From Allochromatium vinosum DSM 180 (GTDB taxonomy: Bacteria > Pseudomonadota > Gammaproteobacteria > Chromatiales > Chromatiaceae): 64,000 bases of DNA. Where the stretch lies: NCBI RefSeq assembly GCF_000025485.1, contig NC_013851.1, forward strand, positions 3,462,904 through 3,526,903. The letters are read 5' to 3'. This document shows, piece after piece, positions 26,775-40,180 of the stretch. How positions within the stretch are numbered: the first letter of the stretch is position 1; each line of letters opens with the position of its first letter. Both the position numbers and the translations under genes were made by a program. The notes below the pieces were generated by a model. That model ran no database searches and had not been told where the DNA came from. It saw only the letters and a program-made list of their open reading frames with translations.

Positions 26775-29700
26775 ATGAATACCACGATCCAGCGACTGAA
26801 CCCGCTCGAAGTCCCCCTGCACGGCTCGCGTCTGATCGAGGCCAGCGCCGGCACCGGCAAGACCTTCACCCTGGCCATGCTCTATCTGCGCCTGGTCCTG
26901 GGGCACGGCGGCGAAACGGCCTTCGCTCGCCAGCTCATGCCGCCCGAGATCCTGGTCGTGACCTTCACCAATGCCGCGACCGAAGAGCTGCGCGACCGCA
27001 TCCGCCGCCGACTGGTGGAAGCCTCACTGGTCTTTCGCAATCAGTCGTCACCCGGTTCATCCGACCCCCTGCTGCTCGACCTGCGCGACCAGATGGCCGG
27101 CGGCGATCTCGCACACTCCGCCCGACGCCTGGAACTGGCCGCCGAATGGATGGATGAGGCGGCGATCTCGACCATCCATGCCTGGTGCTACCGGATGCTG
27201 CGCGAACACGCCTTCGACAGCGCCAACGCCTTCGAGCAGACGCTGGAGAACGACGACGCCGAACGTCTGCAACACGCCGCCGAGGACTACTGGCGCACCT
27301 TCCTGCTCGGACTTCCCGCCGAGCGTCTGGAACCCATACTGGAGCAGTGGTCGCAGCCATCGGATCTGGCCAAGGCGGTCCGAGGTCTGCTGTCCCTGGC
27401 CGAGTATCTGCCGCCGATCGCCGACCCGCCGGACGAGATCGTCGGACGCTGTCTGGAGACCCGCCGACACACGATCGCCACGCTCAAGACCGACTGGCGC
27501 ACGCAGGATCATATCGCCGCCCTGGAGCGACTCTTCGAGCAGGCAGTCAAGAACAAGGCCTTCAAGCAACCCTCGCTCAACAAGACCCACCGCGCCAAGG
27601 TGCTGGATGGCTTGCGGGTCTGGCTGGAGACGCCGGATCAGACCGAACCCGACATCTTCGGCGGCCAGTCCTGGCAACGGATGTCATCGCTGGCCATCGC
27701 CGAAATCTGGAACGATCCCGCCAAGGCCCCGGTCGACGATCCGGCCTGCCGCGCGCTGGCCGACCTGCATGAAACACTCACCACCCTGCCCGATCCCACC
27801 GAGGATCTGCTGACCCACGCCGTCCACTGGCTCAAGAGCCACGTCGAGCGCGAGAAGCGCCAAAGCGCGATCCTGACTCAGAACGACCTGCTGATCCGGC
27901 TCGATCAGGCGCTCCAGGGCGAGGTTCGCGAACGCCTCGCCGCCGCCATCCGCCGACAGTTCCCGGTCGCCCTGGTCGACGAGTTCCAGGACACCGACCC
28001 GCTCCAGTACCGCATCTTCTCGTCCATCTACGAGATTCAGGCCAATCACGCCGCGACCGGATTCTTCATGATCGGCGACCCCAAGCAGGCGATCTATGCC
28101 TTCCGTGGCGCCGACATCCACACCTATCTGATCGCGCGCGCCGCCACCCAGGGCCGTCACTACACGCTGGACGTCAACTATCGCTCCTCGACCGGCCTGA
28201 TCACGGCGGTCAACGCCCTCTTCGAGCATGGCGAGCGCACCGCCACGCACGGCGCCTTCCTGTTTCGCGAACCGGACGGCCAGGGCAACCCGGTTCCCTT
28301 CCATCCCGCGCGACCGCGCGATCAGGCCGAGCGCACCCTGACCATCGACGGCCGGCCCTGTCCGCCGCTCCAGGGCTGGGTCATCCCGCCCGGCCCCAGC
28401 GGCAAGCTGAACAAGGACGCCTATCGCGCGCGCACCGCCGAGGCCGCCGCCCGCGCCATCGCCGAGCTGCTGCGGCTCGGACAGGCGGGACGCGCCCTGT
28501 TGCCTGTGGGTCAGGACGGCGAACGTCCGCTCGAACCCAGCGATCTGGCGGTTCTGGTCAACAATCGCAACGAAGCCGACGCCATCCGCACCGAGCTGCG
28601 CCGGCTCGACGTGGCCAGCGTCTACCTCTCCGAGCGCGGCAACGTCTTCGACACCCAAATCGCACGCGATCTGGCGGTGCTGCTGCGCGCCATCGCCGAT
28701 CCCTTCGACGACCGGCTGATGCGTCAGGCATTGGCCACCCGCCTGCTCGGCCAGGGCTTGACGGATCTGGACCGGCTCAATCGCGACGAACTCCATTGGG
28801 AGACCCAGGGCGAGCGGCTGCGCGACCTCAACGGACGCTGGCGTCGTCAGGGATTCCTGCCCATGCTCTACCGGCTGATCGGCGAGTTCCGGATCGCCGC
28901 CCGTCTGCTCGGAACCACGGACGGCGAGCGGGCCATGACGGATCTCCTGCACCTGGGCGAACTGCTCCAGCGCGCGAGCGAGGAACTCGACGGCGAACAG
29001 GCGCTGGTGCGTTTTCTCGAAGAAGCGATCGCCGACAGTGACGCGGCCACCGGCGAGACAGCCGAGGCGCGTCAGCTGCGGCTCGAAAGTGATGCGCGTC
29101 TGGTGCGTGTCGTCACCATCCACAAATCCAAGGGACTCGAATATCCGCTGGTGTTCCTGCCCTTCATCGCCGACTGCCGGCGCACCCAGTCCAAGGATCG
29201 ACCGCTCAAGACCCATGACGCCGCGCATCGGCTCCAGGTGCATCTGGGCGGAGACGACGCGCTCGTCGCCCAGGCCGACCGCGAGCGTCTGGGCGAGGAT
29301 CTGCGCAAGCTCTATGTGGGCCTGACGCGCGCACGTCACGCCAACTGGCTGGGGCTGGGGGCGATCTCGGATCTCGAACACTCGGCGCTCGGTTATCTGC
29401 TCGGACTCGACGGCCAGACGGTCGAGTGGTCCGGGGACGATCAGCCTGAAACCGAGGGTTCGGGGAGCGAGGCCCAGGGAACCAGCAACGGCGATCTGTC
29501 CGCCCGACTGCGCCGACTGTCCTGCGTGACCCTGATCGATCCGCCCGCCGCCGATCCCGCGCCCTATCAGGCCGAGGCGGAGGTCGAACTCGAAGGCGCC
29601 CGCCCCGCGCCCGACTGGCGCCCGCGTGCCTGGTGGATCAGCAGTTACTCGGCGCTGAGCCGGGGCGCGCACCTGGCCGACAGTGAAGATCTCGCGGCCG

Positions 29701-30629
29701 GCGTATGGGCCGCGTCCGAGACCTCCAGACCCGTATCGCCGGCCGACGCCGTCGAAACGGCCGACGATGAGACGGTGCGCGAGGAACTGGCCGAGACACG
29801 CACACCCGAGACCGAGATGCAAACCCGCTCGCTCGGCACCGGCCGGTTGCACGACTTCCCGCGTGGCGGGCGTTACGGCACCTTCCTGCATGGGCTTCTG
29901 GAGTGGGCGGCGAACCTGCGTGCTCCGACCCGCCCGACCGGCCCGGCCCGACCGGGCTTCGCTGCCGCGCTCGAAGCCGCCCAGGCCCGCCGCCGGATGC
30001 TCACGCAACGCTGCGCCTCCCGCCGGCTGAGCGACTGGGTCGAACCGCTCGATGCGTGGCTGATCGAACTGCTCGACCGCACCTGGCACCTCGACGCGCT
30101 CGCTCCACCCGACGGCGCGGTTCCACAACTGCGGCTCGCCGATCTCGATCCGCGTCGCTATCAGGTCGAGCTGGAGTTCTGGATCGAGGCCAGCCGGGTC
30201 GACCTGTGCGCGCTCGATCGGGTGATCATCCGGCACACCCTCGACGGCCGCGAACGGCCCGAACTCGCCGGCTCCTATCTCAACGGGATGCTCAAAGGCT
30301 TCATCGATCTGGTGTTCGAACACCAGGGACGCTATTACCTGCTGGACTGGAAATCCAACTGGCTCGGTCCCGATGACAGCGCCTACAGCCCGGAGGCCAT
30401 GCGCGCGGCCATCGCCGAGCGGCGCTACGATCTGCAATACGTCCTCTACCTGCTCGCCCTGCACCGTCAGCTCAAGGCGCGTCTGCCGGACTACGACTAC
30501 GACCGCCATCTCGGCGGGGCGATCTATGTCTTTCTGCGCGGCGGACAGGCCGCGAGCCAGGGACTGTTCATGGACCGACCGGATCGAGCACTGATCGAGA
30601 CGCTCGACCGACTGTTTGCAGGAGACTGA
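26775..30629 (+). CDS. recB: exodeoxyribonuclease V subunit beta RecB
   Basis: Helicase-nuclease subunit of RecBCD (1284 aa). Walker A is ASAGTGKTFTL at about residues 24-34. UvrD-type motifs follow: VDEFQDTDPLQYRIF (Walker B/motif II), GDPKQAIYAFRGAD (motif III) and TIHKSKGLEYPLVFLP (motif V). The C-terminal nuclease domain carries the acidic GFIDLVFEHQGRYYLLDWKSN segment with Asp and the D-x-K motif. The frame is intact despite the foreign DNA that ends exactly at its start codon. Its original promoter or read-through from recC must have been replaced; no Shine-Dalgarno of note precedes the ATG. recD follows after three bases. Confidence 0.96.
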   Translation: MNTTIQRLNPLEVPLHGSRLIEASAGTGKTFTLAMLYLRLVLGHGGETAFARQLMPPEILVVTFTNAATEELRDRIRRRLVEASLVFRNQSSPGSSDPLLLDLRDQMAGGDLAHSARRLELAAEWMDEAAISTIHAWCYRMLREHAFDSANAFEQTLENDDAERLQHAAEDYWRTFLLGLPAERLEPILEQWSQPSDLAKAVRGLLSLAEYLPPIADPPDEIVGRCLETRRHTIATLKTDWRTQDHIAALERLFEQAVKNKAFKQPSLNKTHRAKVLDGLRVWLETPDQTEPDIFGGQSWQRMSSLAIAEIWNDPAKAPVDDPACRALADLHETLTTLPDPTEDLLTHAVHWLKSHVEREKRQSAILTQNDLLIRLDQALQGEVRERLAAAIRRQFPVALVDEFQDTDPLQYRIFSSIYEIQANHAATGFFMIGDPKQAIYAFRGADIHTYLIARAATQGRHYTLDVNYRSSTGLITAVNALFEHGERTATHGAFLFREPDGQGNPVPFHPARPRDQAERTLTIDGRPCPPLQGWVIPPGPSGKLNKDAYRARTAEAAARAIAELLRLGQAGRALLPVGQDGERPLEPSDLAVLVNNRNEADAIRTELRRLDVASVYLSERGNVFDTQIARDLAVLLRAIADPFDDRLMRQALATRLLGQGLTDLDRLNRDELHWETQGERLRDLNGRWRRQGFLPMLYRLIGEFRIAARLLGTTDGERAMTDLLHLGELLQRASEELDGEQALVRFLEEAIADSDAATGETAEARQLRLESDARLVRVVTIHKSKGLEYPLVFLPFIADCRRTQSKDRPLKTHDAAHRLQVHLGGDDALVAQADRERLGEDLRKLYVGLTRARHANWLGLGAISDLEHSALGYLLGLDGQTVEWSGDDQPETEGSGSEAQGTSNGDLSARLRRLSCVTLIDPPAADPAPYQAEAEVELEGARPAPDWRPRAWWISSYSALSRGAHLADSEDLAAGVWAASETSRPVSPADAVETADDETVREELAETRTPETEMQTRSLGTGRLHDFPRGGRYGTFLHGLLEWAANLRAPTRPTGPARPGFAAALEAAQARRRMLTQRCASRRLSDWVEPLDAWLIELLDRTWHLDALAPPDGAVPQLRLADLDPRRYQVELEFWIEASRVDLCALDRVIIRHTLDGRERPELAGSYLNGMLKGFIDLVFEHQGRYYLLDWKSNWLGPDDSAYSPEAMRAAIAERRYDLQYVLYLLALHRQLKARLPDYDYDRHLGGAIYVFLRGGQAASQGLFMDRPDRALIETLDRLFAGD

Positions 30630-30632
30630 CCG

Positions 30633-32855
30633 ATGGACGCGAACGCACTGCTGTCCCGTCTGGACGCCTGGACCGAGGCCGGCGCCTTGCGCCGCCTGGA
30701 TCTGGCCCTGACCCGCTTCATCCGCGACCAGACGCCCGAGACCGATCCGGCCGTGCTCCTGGCCATCGCCCTGACCAGCGAACGCAACGGCCATGGTCAC
30801 GTCTGTCTCGATCTGGCCGGCGCTCTGAACCGGCCGTACAGCGTGCTGACACACCGGAGCGACTGGCTGACGCCGCCCCCCGGACCGAGCACGGAACTGG
30901 CCGCCCTCCTCGCGCCCCTGACCCTGGACGACTGGGTCGCGCGTCTGGCGCGCAGCGGCGCCATCGAGGATCGGCTCGGTCTCGCGTCCGATCCTGGCCT
31001 GCCTGCACGACCCGCAGCCGACACAGACGCCCGCCCGAATCATGAACACCCGCCCCTGATCCTCGACGGCGCCCCCGAGCGTCCACTGCTCTATCTGCGC
31101 CGTTACTGGACCTATGAGCAACGCATCCGCACGGGCATCGCGGCGCGTCTGTGCCGACCCGTGCCGCTGCCCGAGGACGCCACGCGCGACCTGCTCGACC
31201 TGCTCTTCGCCGGGGACGGCTCCGGCACGCCCGGAACCGATACCCTCCCCTGGCAGCGGATCGCCTGCGCCCTGGCCGCGCGCCGTGCATTCGCGGTCAT
31301 CACCGGCGGTCCCGGCACCGGCAAGACCACCACCGTGGTGCGTCTGCTGGCGCTGCTACAGGGACTGGCGCTGACGGCGGGCGGTCCGCCCCTGCGCATC
31401 CGTCTGGCCGCCCCGACCGGCAAGGCGGCGGCGCGGCTCAACGCCTCGATCGCCGCTCAGGTCGATCAGCTTCCCTTCGACCGGCTGCCGGGCGGCCGCG
31501 CGATGCGGGCGGCGATTCCGACCGAGGCCGGCACGCTCCATCGCCTGCTCGGCCCCCGGCCCGACAGCCGCCACTTCCGCTATGGCGCCGATCGGCCACT
31601 GCCGGCCGACATCGTCGTGGTCGACGAGGCTTCGATGATCGACGTGGAACTGATGTCGGCGCTGCTGGCGGCGCTGCGTCCCGACGCACGTCTGATCGTC
31701 CTCGGCGACAAGGACCAGCTGGCCTCGGTCGAGGCCGGTGCGGTGCTGGGCGATCTGTGCCGGCGCGCGCGTCAGGCCCATTACACCCCGCCGACGCGCG
31801 ACTGGCTGCAACGGGTGACGGGCGCGCGCTTGCCGGACGACCTGATCGATCCGAGCGGACGCCCCCTGGATCAGGCCATCGCCATGCTGCGCCACAGCTA
31901 TCGTTTCCGCGCCGAGGGCGGCATCGGCGCCCTGGCCGAGCTGGTCAATGCCGGCGTTCTGGACGGCCGGCCGGTGCGCGATCCGCTGGCCGCACTCGAC
32001 CGGCTCTTCGAGCGCCAGTCCGACCCGAGTCTCCAGACTGATCCCGGTCTCGGGCATCTGCGGCGCCTGCGCCTGACCGGCGAGCCGGACACCCAGCTCG
32101 ATCATCTGGTGCGCGCCGGTTACTGGCACGGTCTGGATTCGACCGGCGACAGCGGGAGCCGGACGTCTCACGGTGCTGCCGGTCTCGATCCGGTGCCCGG
32201 CTATCTGGCGGTCCTGCACCGGGAGCGCCCCGGCGACGACGCCGGCCCCGACGCCTTCGACGACTGGGCGCGCGCCGTGCTCCAGGCTCAGGCCGGCTTC
32301 CAGTTGCTCACGCCCCTGCGCCAAGGGCCTTGGGGCGTCGAGGGACTGAACCGGCGCATCCAGCATCTGCTGAGCCAGGGAGCACAGGCGCCGCTCACGG
32401 GTGCCGGCGAGCGTCAATGGTTCGAGGGACGCCCGGTGCTCGTCACCCGCAACGACTATGCGCTGGGACTGATGAACGGAGACATCGGTCTCACGCTCCG
32501 GGTGCCGTCCCGGCGTGACGGGAGCGCCGGCCGGTTGGTCCTGCGCGTGGCCTTTCCGGCCGGCGACGGCTCGGGCGCCATCCGCTGGATACTGCCGAGC
32601 CGCCTGCAGGCGGTCGAGACCGTCTTCGCCATGACGGTGCACAAGTCGCAGGGCTCGGAGTTCAACCACACCGCGCTGGTGCTGCCCGAGGCGTCCAATC
32701 CCGTGCTGACGCGCGAGCTGATCTATACCGCCATCACCCGCTCCAAGTCGTCCTTCACACTGCTCTACAGCCGTGAGTCGGTGATCCGCGAGGCGCTCGG
32801 GCGGCGGGTGGAGCGGGTCAGTGGGCTGGCGATGGCGCTGGAGTCCGGCTCATGA
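30633..32855 (+). CDS. recD: exodeoxyribonuclease V subunit alpha RecD
   Basis: 5'-3' helicase subunit of RecBCD (740 aa, somewhat longer than the E. coli protein of about 610). Walker A is TGGPGTGKTTTVVRLL near residue 227 and APTGKAAARLN follows. Walker B/motif II is VVVDEASMIDVELM, and the C-terminal UvrD-like helicase motif is TVHKSQGSEFNHTALVLP. It starts three bases after the recB stop, so recB and recD form one unit. The extra length comes from additional loops in the N-terminal and central parts. Confidence 0.95.
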   Translation: MDANALLSRLDAWTEAGALRRLDLALTRFIRDQTPETDPAVLLAIALTSERNGHGHVCLDLAGALNRPYSVLTHRSDWLTPPPGPSTELAALLAPLTLDDWVARLARSGAIEDRLGLASDPGLPARPAADTDARPNHEHPPLILDGAPERPLLYLRRYWTYEQRIRTGIAARLCRPVPLPEDATRDLLDLLFAGDGSGTPGTDTLPWQRIACALAARRAFAVITGGPGTGKTTTVVRLLALLQGLALTAGGPPLRIRLAAPTGKAAARLNASIAAQVDQLPFDRLPGGRAMRAAIPTEAGTLHRLLGPRPDSRHFRYGADRPLPADIVVVDEASMIDVELMSALLAALRPDARLIVLGDKDQLASVEAGAVLGDLCRRARQAHYTPPTRDWLQRVTGARLPDDLIDPSGRPLDQAIAMLRHSYRFRAEGGIGALAELVNAGVLDGRPVRDPLAALDRLFERQSDPSLQTDPGLGHLRRLRLTGEPDTQLDHLVRAGYWHGLDSTGDSGSRTSHGAAGLDPVPGYLAVLHRERPGDDAGPDAFDDWARAVLQAQAGFQLLTPLRQGPWGVEGLNRRIQHLLSQGAQAPLTGAGERQWFEGRPVLVTRNDYALGLMNGDIGLTLRVPSRRDGSAGRLVLRVAFPAGDGSGAIRWILPSRLQAVETVFAMTVHKSQGSEFNHTALVLPEASNPVLTRELIYTAITRSKSSFTLLYSRESVIREALGRRVERVSGLAMALESGS

Positions 32856-33011
32856 GCGTTGCCGGAGCTTGCGCTGATCCTTCAGCGTCGCCGTGCTACG
32901 ATTCTGCAACCGGTCATTGTGCGGATAACGAAGGCGGATGAATATCTCGGAACCCATCGGTCGTGGTCGACCGGCGTTCGATCTCAAACTCATAAGGGTC
33001 TCGTCGTCCCG

Positions 33012-34865
33012 ATGACCCGGTGGTTACAGCGCGCCCGCTCGCGCCTGCTGGTGTTCCTGCACGACATGCTGATGATCCCGGCGGCCTGGGGTCTGGCCTA
33101 TTGGATGCGCTTCAACCTGGCCTATGTGCCGCCTGAGTTCATCGAGGAGGCCGTCGACACCCTGCCGCTGGTGGTGCTGGTGATCGGTCCGGTCTACTGG
33201 GCCTTCGGTCTCTATCGGGGTGTGTGGCGCTTCGCCTCGCTGAACGATCTGGTGCGCATCGCCCTGGCGGTGCTGGTCGGCACCGCGCTGCTGCTGTTCG
33301 TGCTGTTCGCGCTCAATCGCATGGCCTATGTGCCGCGCTCGCTGCCGGTGCTGTTCGTGATCTTTCAGCTGATGCTGCTGGCCGGGCCGCGACTGCTCTA
33401 TCGCTGGCTGAAGGATCGGCGGCTGGATTTCAGCGGCGGTCAGCGCGTGCTGATCGTCGGCGCCGGACGCGCGGGCGAAATGCTGGTGCGCGATCTGCTG
33501 CGCGATCGGCAGTGCGGCTATGTGCCCGTGGCCTTCGTCGACGACAAGCCGCGCCGTCAGGGCGGTGTGGTGCATGGCGTGCCGATCCGGGGCACGACCG
33601 ACGACATCCCGCGTCTGGTCGAACTGTTCGGGATCGATGTGATCCTGCTGTCGGTGCCCAGTGCCTCGGCGCAGCAGATGCAGCGGCTGGTCGGTCTCTG
33701 CGAAGCGGCCGGACGCCCGTTTCGCACCGTGCCCCAGACCAAGGAGCTGATGGCCGGGCGCGTGGCGGTGAATCAATTACGGGCGGTCTCGATCGAGGAT
33801 CTGCTGGGACGCGATCCTGTGACCCTGGACTGGGCCTCGATCGAACAGGGACTGGCCGGGCGTGTGGTCCTGGTCAGCGGGGCGGGAGGCTCGATCGGCT
33901 CGGAGCTGTGCCGTCAGTTGTGCCGCTGCGCGCCGCGCCTGCTCATTCTGGTCGATCACAGCGAATACAACCTCTATCGCATCGAGACCGAGCTACTGGA
34001 CGGACCCGAGCCGCCGCCCTTGTCGCGCCATCTGATCGATGTGACCAACGCGACGGCGCTCGACCGGCTCTTCGCGCAGCGGCGTCCCGATGTGGTGTTC
34101 CATGCGGCGGCCTACAAGCACGTTCCGCTGTTGCAGGATCAGGTGCTGGCGGCACTCGATAACAATGTACTGGGGACGCGCACCATCGCGGCCGCCGCCG
34201 ACGCCTGGGGCTGCGAGCGTTTCGTGCTGATCTCGACCGACAAGGCGGTCAATCCGACCAATGTGATGGGGGCGAGCAAGCGCTTCGCGGAGCTGATCTG
34301 TCAGGACATGCAGCGGCGCTCGGCCTGTCGCTTCATGACGGTGCGCTTCGGCAATGTGCTGGGGTCGGCCGGGAGCGTGGTGCCGCGCTTCCAGCAGCAG
34401 ATCGAGCGTGGCGGGCCGCTGACCGTGACCCATCCCGAGATCGAGCGCTTCTTCATGACCATTCCGGAGGCCTGTCAGCTCATCATGCAGGCGGCCGTGA
34501 TCGGCCAGGGCGGCGAGACCTTCGTGCTCGACATGGGCGAGCCGGTGAAGATCCGCTATCTGGCCGAGCAGATGATCCGGCTGTCGGGGCGTGAGCCGGG
34601 ACGCGACATTCGCATCGAATACACAGGTCTGCGTCCGGGTGAGAAGTTGTACGAAGAGTTGTTCTATCCGACCGAGGGTTTTGCCGACACGCCGCATCCA
34701 CGCATCCACATCGCGCGCTGTGCCGAGATCCTGGAGGCCGGCGTGCTCGCGGCGGCGCTCAGTGAGTTGAAGGGCGTGTTGAGCGCGCAGGACGAGCACG
34801 GTGCCATGGCGCTGCTGACACGCCTGGTGCCCATTGGGGTCGCAGACTCTGACATGCCCAACTGA
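33012..34865 (+). CDS. CapD/WbpM-type nucleotide-sugar 4,6-dehydratase
   Basis: Membrane-bound short-chain dehydrogenase (617 aa) that acts on UDP-GlcNAc-type sugars for capsule, O-antigen or glycoprotein synthesis. Four N-terminal helices (about residues 10-125) precede a first Rossmann-like domain (VLIVGAGRAGEMLV). The catalytic SDR domain follows with VLVSGAGGSIGSELCRQ and STDKAVNPTNVMGASKR, where Met replaces the usual catalytic Tyr as in WbpM/FlaA1 proteins. The ATG at 33012 is preferred because the first helix begins just after it. It stands alone; no glycosyltransferase genes adjoin. Confidence 0.9.
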   Translation: MTRWLQRARSRLLVFLHDMLMIPAAWGLAYWMRFNLAYVPPEFIEEAVDTLPLVVLVIGPVYWAFGLYRGVWRFASLNDLVRIALAVLVGTALLLFVLFALNRMAYVPRSLPVLFVIFQLMLLAGPRLLYRWLKDRRLDFSGGQRVLIVGAGRAGEMLVRDLLRDRQCGYVPVAFVDDKPRRQGGVVHGVPIRGTTDDIPRLVELFGIDVILLSVPSASAQQMQRLVGLCEAAGRPFRTVPQTKELMAGRVAVNQLRAVSIEDLLGRDPVTLDWASIEQGLAGRVVLVSGAGGSIGSELCRQLCRCAPRLLILVDHSEYNLYRIETELLDGPEPPPLSRHLIDVTNATALDRLFAQRRPDVVFHAAAYKHVPLLQDQVLAALDNNVLGTRTIAAAADAWGCERFVLISTDKAVNPTNVMGASKRFAELICQDMQRRSACRFMTVRFGNVLGSAGSVVPRFQQQIERGGPLTVTHPEIERFFMTIPEACQLIMQAAVIGQGGETFVLDMGEPVKIRYLAEQMIRLSGREPGRDIRIEYTGLRPGEKLYEELFYPTEGFADTPHPRIHIARCAEILEAGVLAAALSELKGVLSAQDEHGAMALLTRLVPIGVADSDMPN

Positions 34866-34967
34866 TCCTCGATGACAGCGGTCGTCCCCGGTGTCTCCCG
34901 TGATCCGATCCGGCGAATCGGTCCTCGACTTGCCATTGGGCCGTTCCGCTGGCAGAGTCGCGGCACT

Positions 34968-37787
<2,820 letters not shown>

Positions 37788-37788
37788 C

Positions 37789-38142
37789 ATGGAAGCCCTG
37801 ATGAGTCTGATCGTCGGTGTGCTGACCGCCGGTGGCGTCTATCTGCTGCTGCGCGCGCGCACCTTCTCCGTGGTGCTGGGCCTGACCCTGCTGACCTATG
37901 CGGTCAATCTGTTCCTGTTCGCCAGCGGACGCCTGACCATCGGCGCGCCGCCGATCCTCGATCCCGAGGTGAGTCGCTATACCGATCCCCTGCCCCAAGC
38001 GCTGGTGCTCACGGCCATCGTCATCAGCTTCGCCATGACCGCCTTCGTCATCATGCTGGCGCTGCGGGCGCGCGCCGAACTGGGCAACGATCATGTCGAC
38101 GGTCGGGCGAGTGTCCGTGACAGCCAGGAGTCGGAGACATGA
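37789..38142 (+). CDS. mnhC: Mrp antiporter subunit C
   Basis: A 117-residue NuoK-like membrane subunit with three helices and the conserved LRARTFSVVLGLTLLTYAVN and DPLPQALVLTAIVISFA segments. It is coupled to mnhA (one base apart) and mnhD (four-base ATGA overlap). It is part of the hetero-oligomeric antiporter and is not expected to act alone. Confidence 0.94.
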   Translation: MEALMSLIVGVLTAGGVYLLLRARTFSVVLGLTLLTYAVNLFLFASGRLTIGAPPILDPEVSRYTDPLPQALVLTAIVISFAMTAFVIMLALRARAELGNDHVDGRASVRDSQESET

Positions 38143-39692
38143 ACCATCTCGTCATCGCTCCGCTACTGCTGCCGCTGCTGGTCGGCACCCTGTTGCTGCT
38201 GTCGCGGCGGACACTGTCGCTCGCCGCGCGCCGTAGCCTGAATCTGGCGGCGATCCTGGGGCAGATCCTGCTCGCGATCGAACTGCTGATCCTGGTCGGG
38301 GACGGCACCGTCCTCACCTATCATCTGGGCCACTGGCCCGCCCCCTGGGGTATCGTGCTGGTGGCCGACCGGCTGGCGGTGTGGATGCTGCTGGTGACGT
38401 CACTGCTGGCGTTCTTCGCGCTACTGCATGCCATGCAGGGCACCGACACGTGCAGCCGCCATTTCCATCCGCTGTTCCAGCTCCAGTTGTTCGGTCTCAA
38501 CGGGGCCTTCCTGACCGGGGATCTGTTCAATCTGTTCGTCTTCTTCGAGATCCTGCTGCTGGCTTCCTACGGTCTGCTGGTGCATGGCGGCGGGGCGGCG
38601 CGGGTGCGCGCCGGACTGCATTTCGTCGTCATCAATCTGGTCGGCTCGACGCTGTTCCTGTTTGCGGCCGGCGCTTTCTATGGTCTGACCGGCACGCTCA
38701 ATCTGGCCGATCTGTCGCTGAAGATCGCGCAGCTGCCGCCCGAGGATCTGGGACCGGCGCGGGTGGCGGCGCTGCTGCTGCTGGCGGTGTTCGCGCTCAA
38801 GGCGGCCTTGGCGCCACTGCATCTGTGGCTGCCTTCGGCCTATGCCTCGACCTCGGCGCCGGTGGCGGCACTGTTTGCCATCATGACCAAGGTCGGCGCC
38901 TATTCACTGCTTCGCGTCGAGACGCTGCTGTTCGGCGAACAGGCCGGCATCCTGGCCGGGTTCTATGCCGCCTGGCTTTTGCCGCTGGGGCTGCTGACCC
39001 TGGCGCTCGGTGCGCTGGGCGCGCTGGCGGCGACCGAGTTGCGCCGGCAGATCGCCTATCTGGTGGTGGTCTCGGTCGGATTGCTGCTGGCCGCGTTCGG
39101 ACTCGGCAGTCGCGAGGGGATCGCGGCCGGACTCTATTATCTGGTCCATACCACCTTTGCGACGGCGGCCTTCTTCCTGCTGGCCGATCTCATCACGCGC
39201 GAGCGCGGCCGGGCGGCCGACCGGCTGGTGCCGGGGCCGGCGCTGCCGAATGCCGGGCTGCTCGGCGGGCTGTTCTTCGTCGCGGCACTGCTGGTCGCGG
39301 GGTTGCCGCCGCTCTCGGGCTTCGTCGGCAAGTTCCTGGTGCTGCGCGCGGCGCTCGCTGAATCGGTCTGGCCCTGGATGCTGGCGGTGGTCCTGGTCGG
39401 CGGCCTGCTGGGCATCGTCGCCCTGGCACGTTCGGGCAGTCTGCTGTTCTTCCATATCCGGGGCGCCGGCTCTGGCGAACCCACCCATCCGCCACCGGCG
39501 AAGGGTCTGCCCGGCGCGTCGCTGCCGACCATCGGGCTGCTCCTGCTGTGTCTGGCGCTGCTGATCGGCTCGGGTCCGGTGCTGGATCTGGCCGAGGCGA
39601 CCGCTGGACAATTGCTCGATCCGGCCGGCTACATCCAGGCGGTGCTCAAACCCGTCGGAATCCAGATCGCCCCCTGGGAGGCCGGGTCATGA
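38139..39692 (+). CDS. mnhD: Mrp antiporter subunit D
   Basis: NuoN/NuoM-like antiporter subunit (517 aa, about 14 helices). Typical segments are GDLFNLFVFFEILLLASYGL, with the key glutamate in the helix, FALKAALAPLHLWLPSAYA, with the lysine, and the LPPLSGFVGKFLVL signature. The ATG overlaps the mnhC stop and the stop overlaps the mnhE start. Subunits A and D are the ones thought to carry ion translocation. Confidence 0.95.
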   Translation: MNHLVIAPLLLPLLVGTLLLLSRRTLSLAARRSLNLAAILGQILLAIELLILVGDGTVLTYHLGHWPAPWGIVLVADRLAVWMLLVTSLLAFFALLHAMQGTDTCSRHFHPLFQLQLFGLNGAFLTGDLFNLFVFFEILLLASYGLLVHGGGAARVRAGLHFVVINLVGSTLFLFAAGAFYGLTGTLNLADLSLKIAQLPPEDLGPARVAALLLLAVFALKAALAPLHLWLPSAYASTSAPVAALFAIMTKVGAYSLLRVETLLFGEQAGILAGFYAAWLLPLGLLTLALGALGALAATELRRQIAYLVVVSVGLLLAAFGLGSREGIAAGLYYLVHTTFATAAFFLLADLITRERGRAADRLVPGPALPNAGLLGGLFFVAALLVAGLPPLSGFVGKFLVLRAALAESVWPWMLAVVLVGGLLGIVALARSGSLLFFHIRGAGSGEPTHPPPAKGLPGASLPTIGLLLLCLALLIGSGPVLDLAEATAGQLLDPAGYIQAVLKPVGIQIAPWEAGS

Positions 39693-40180
39693 AACGCTGG
39701 CTGCCGCATCCGATCCTCACGCCGACGCTCGCCCTGATCTGGGTGCTGCTGGCCAACAGTCTCGCGCCCGGCTCCGTCCTGCTCGGACTGCTGCTCGGCT
39801 GGCTGATCCCCATCTTCACCCTGCGCTTCTGGCCGGACCCGGTGCCCGTGCGCCGGCCGCTGACCCTGCTGCGTTTCCTGCTGGTGGTGGGATACGACAT
39901 CCTGGTCGCCAATCTGGCCGTGGCCTGGCTGATCCTGCGCGGTGCCAATCACATCCGACCCGCTTTTGTGGAGGTTCCGCTGGATCTGCGCTCGGAGCTG
40001 GGTATCAGTCTGCTGGCCAACACCATCTCGCTCACGCCGGGAACCGTGTCGTCCTGGCTGAGTCCGGATCGGCGCATCCTGGTGGTGCAGGGGCTGGACG
40101 TGGCCGATCCCGAGGCGTTGATCGCGACCATCAAGCGCCGCTACGAGACACCCATCCGCGAGGTCTTCGAGTCATGCTGA
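39689..40180 (+). CDS. mnhE: Mrp antiporter subunit E
   Basis: A 163-residue membrane subunit with helices near the N-terminus and the family's C-terminal NTISLTPGTVS segment. The ATG at 39689 gives the four-base ATGA overlap with mnhD that is seen throughout this operon; a longer frame adds arginine-rich, non-family sequence. It overlaps mnhF by seven bases. Confidence 0.93.
   Translation: MKRWLPHPILTPTLALIWVLLANSLAPGSVLLGLLLGWLIPIFTLRFWPDPVPVRRPLTLLRFLLVVGYDILVANLAVAWLILRGANHIRPAFVEVPLDLRSELGISLLANTISLTPGTVSSWLSPDRRILVVQGLDVADPEALIATIKRRYETPIREVFESC

Noticed and set aside
27684..31121. Open frame of more than 1,100 codons antisense to recB/recD
   Set aside because: Same shadow effect; the sequence has no recognisable motif and spans two firmly assigned genes.
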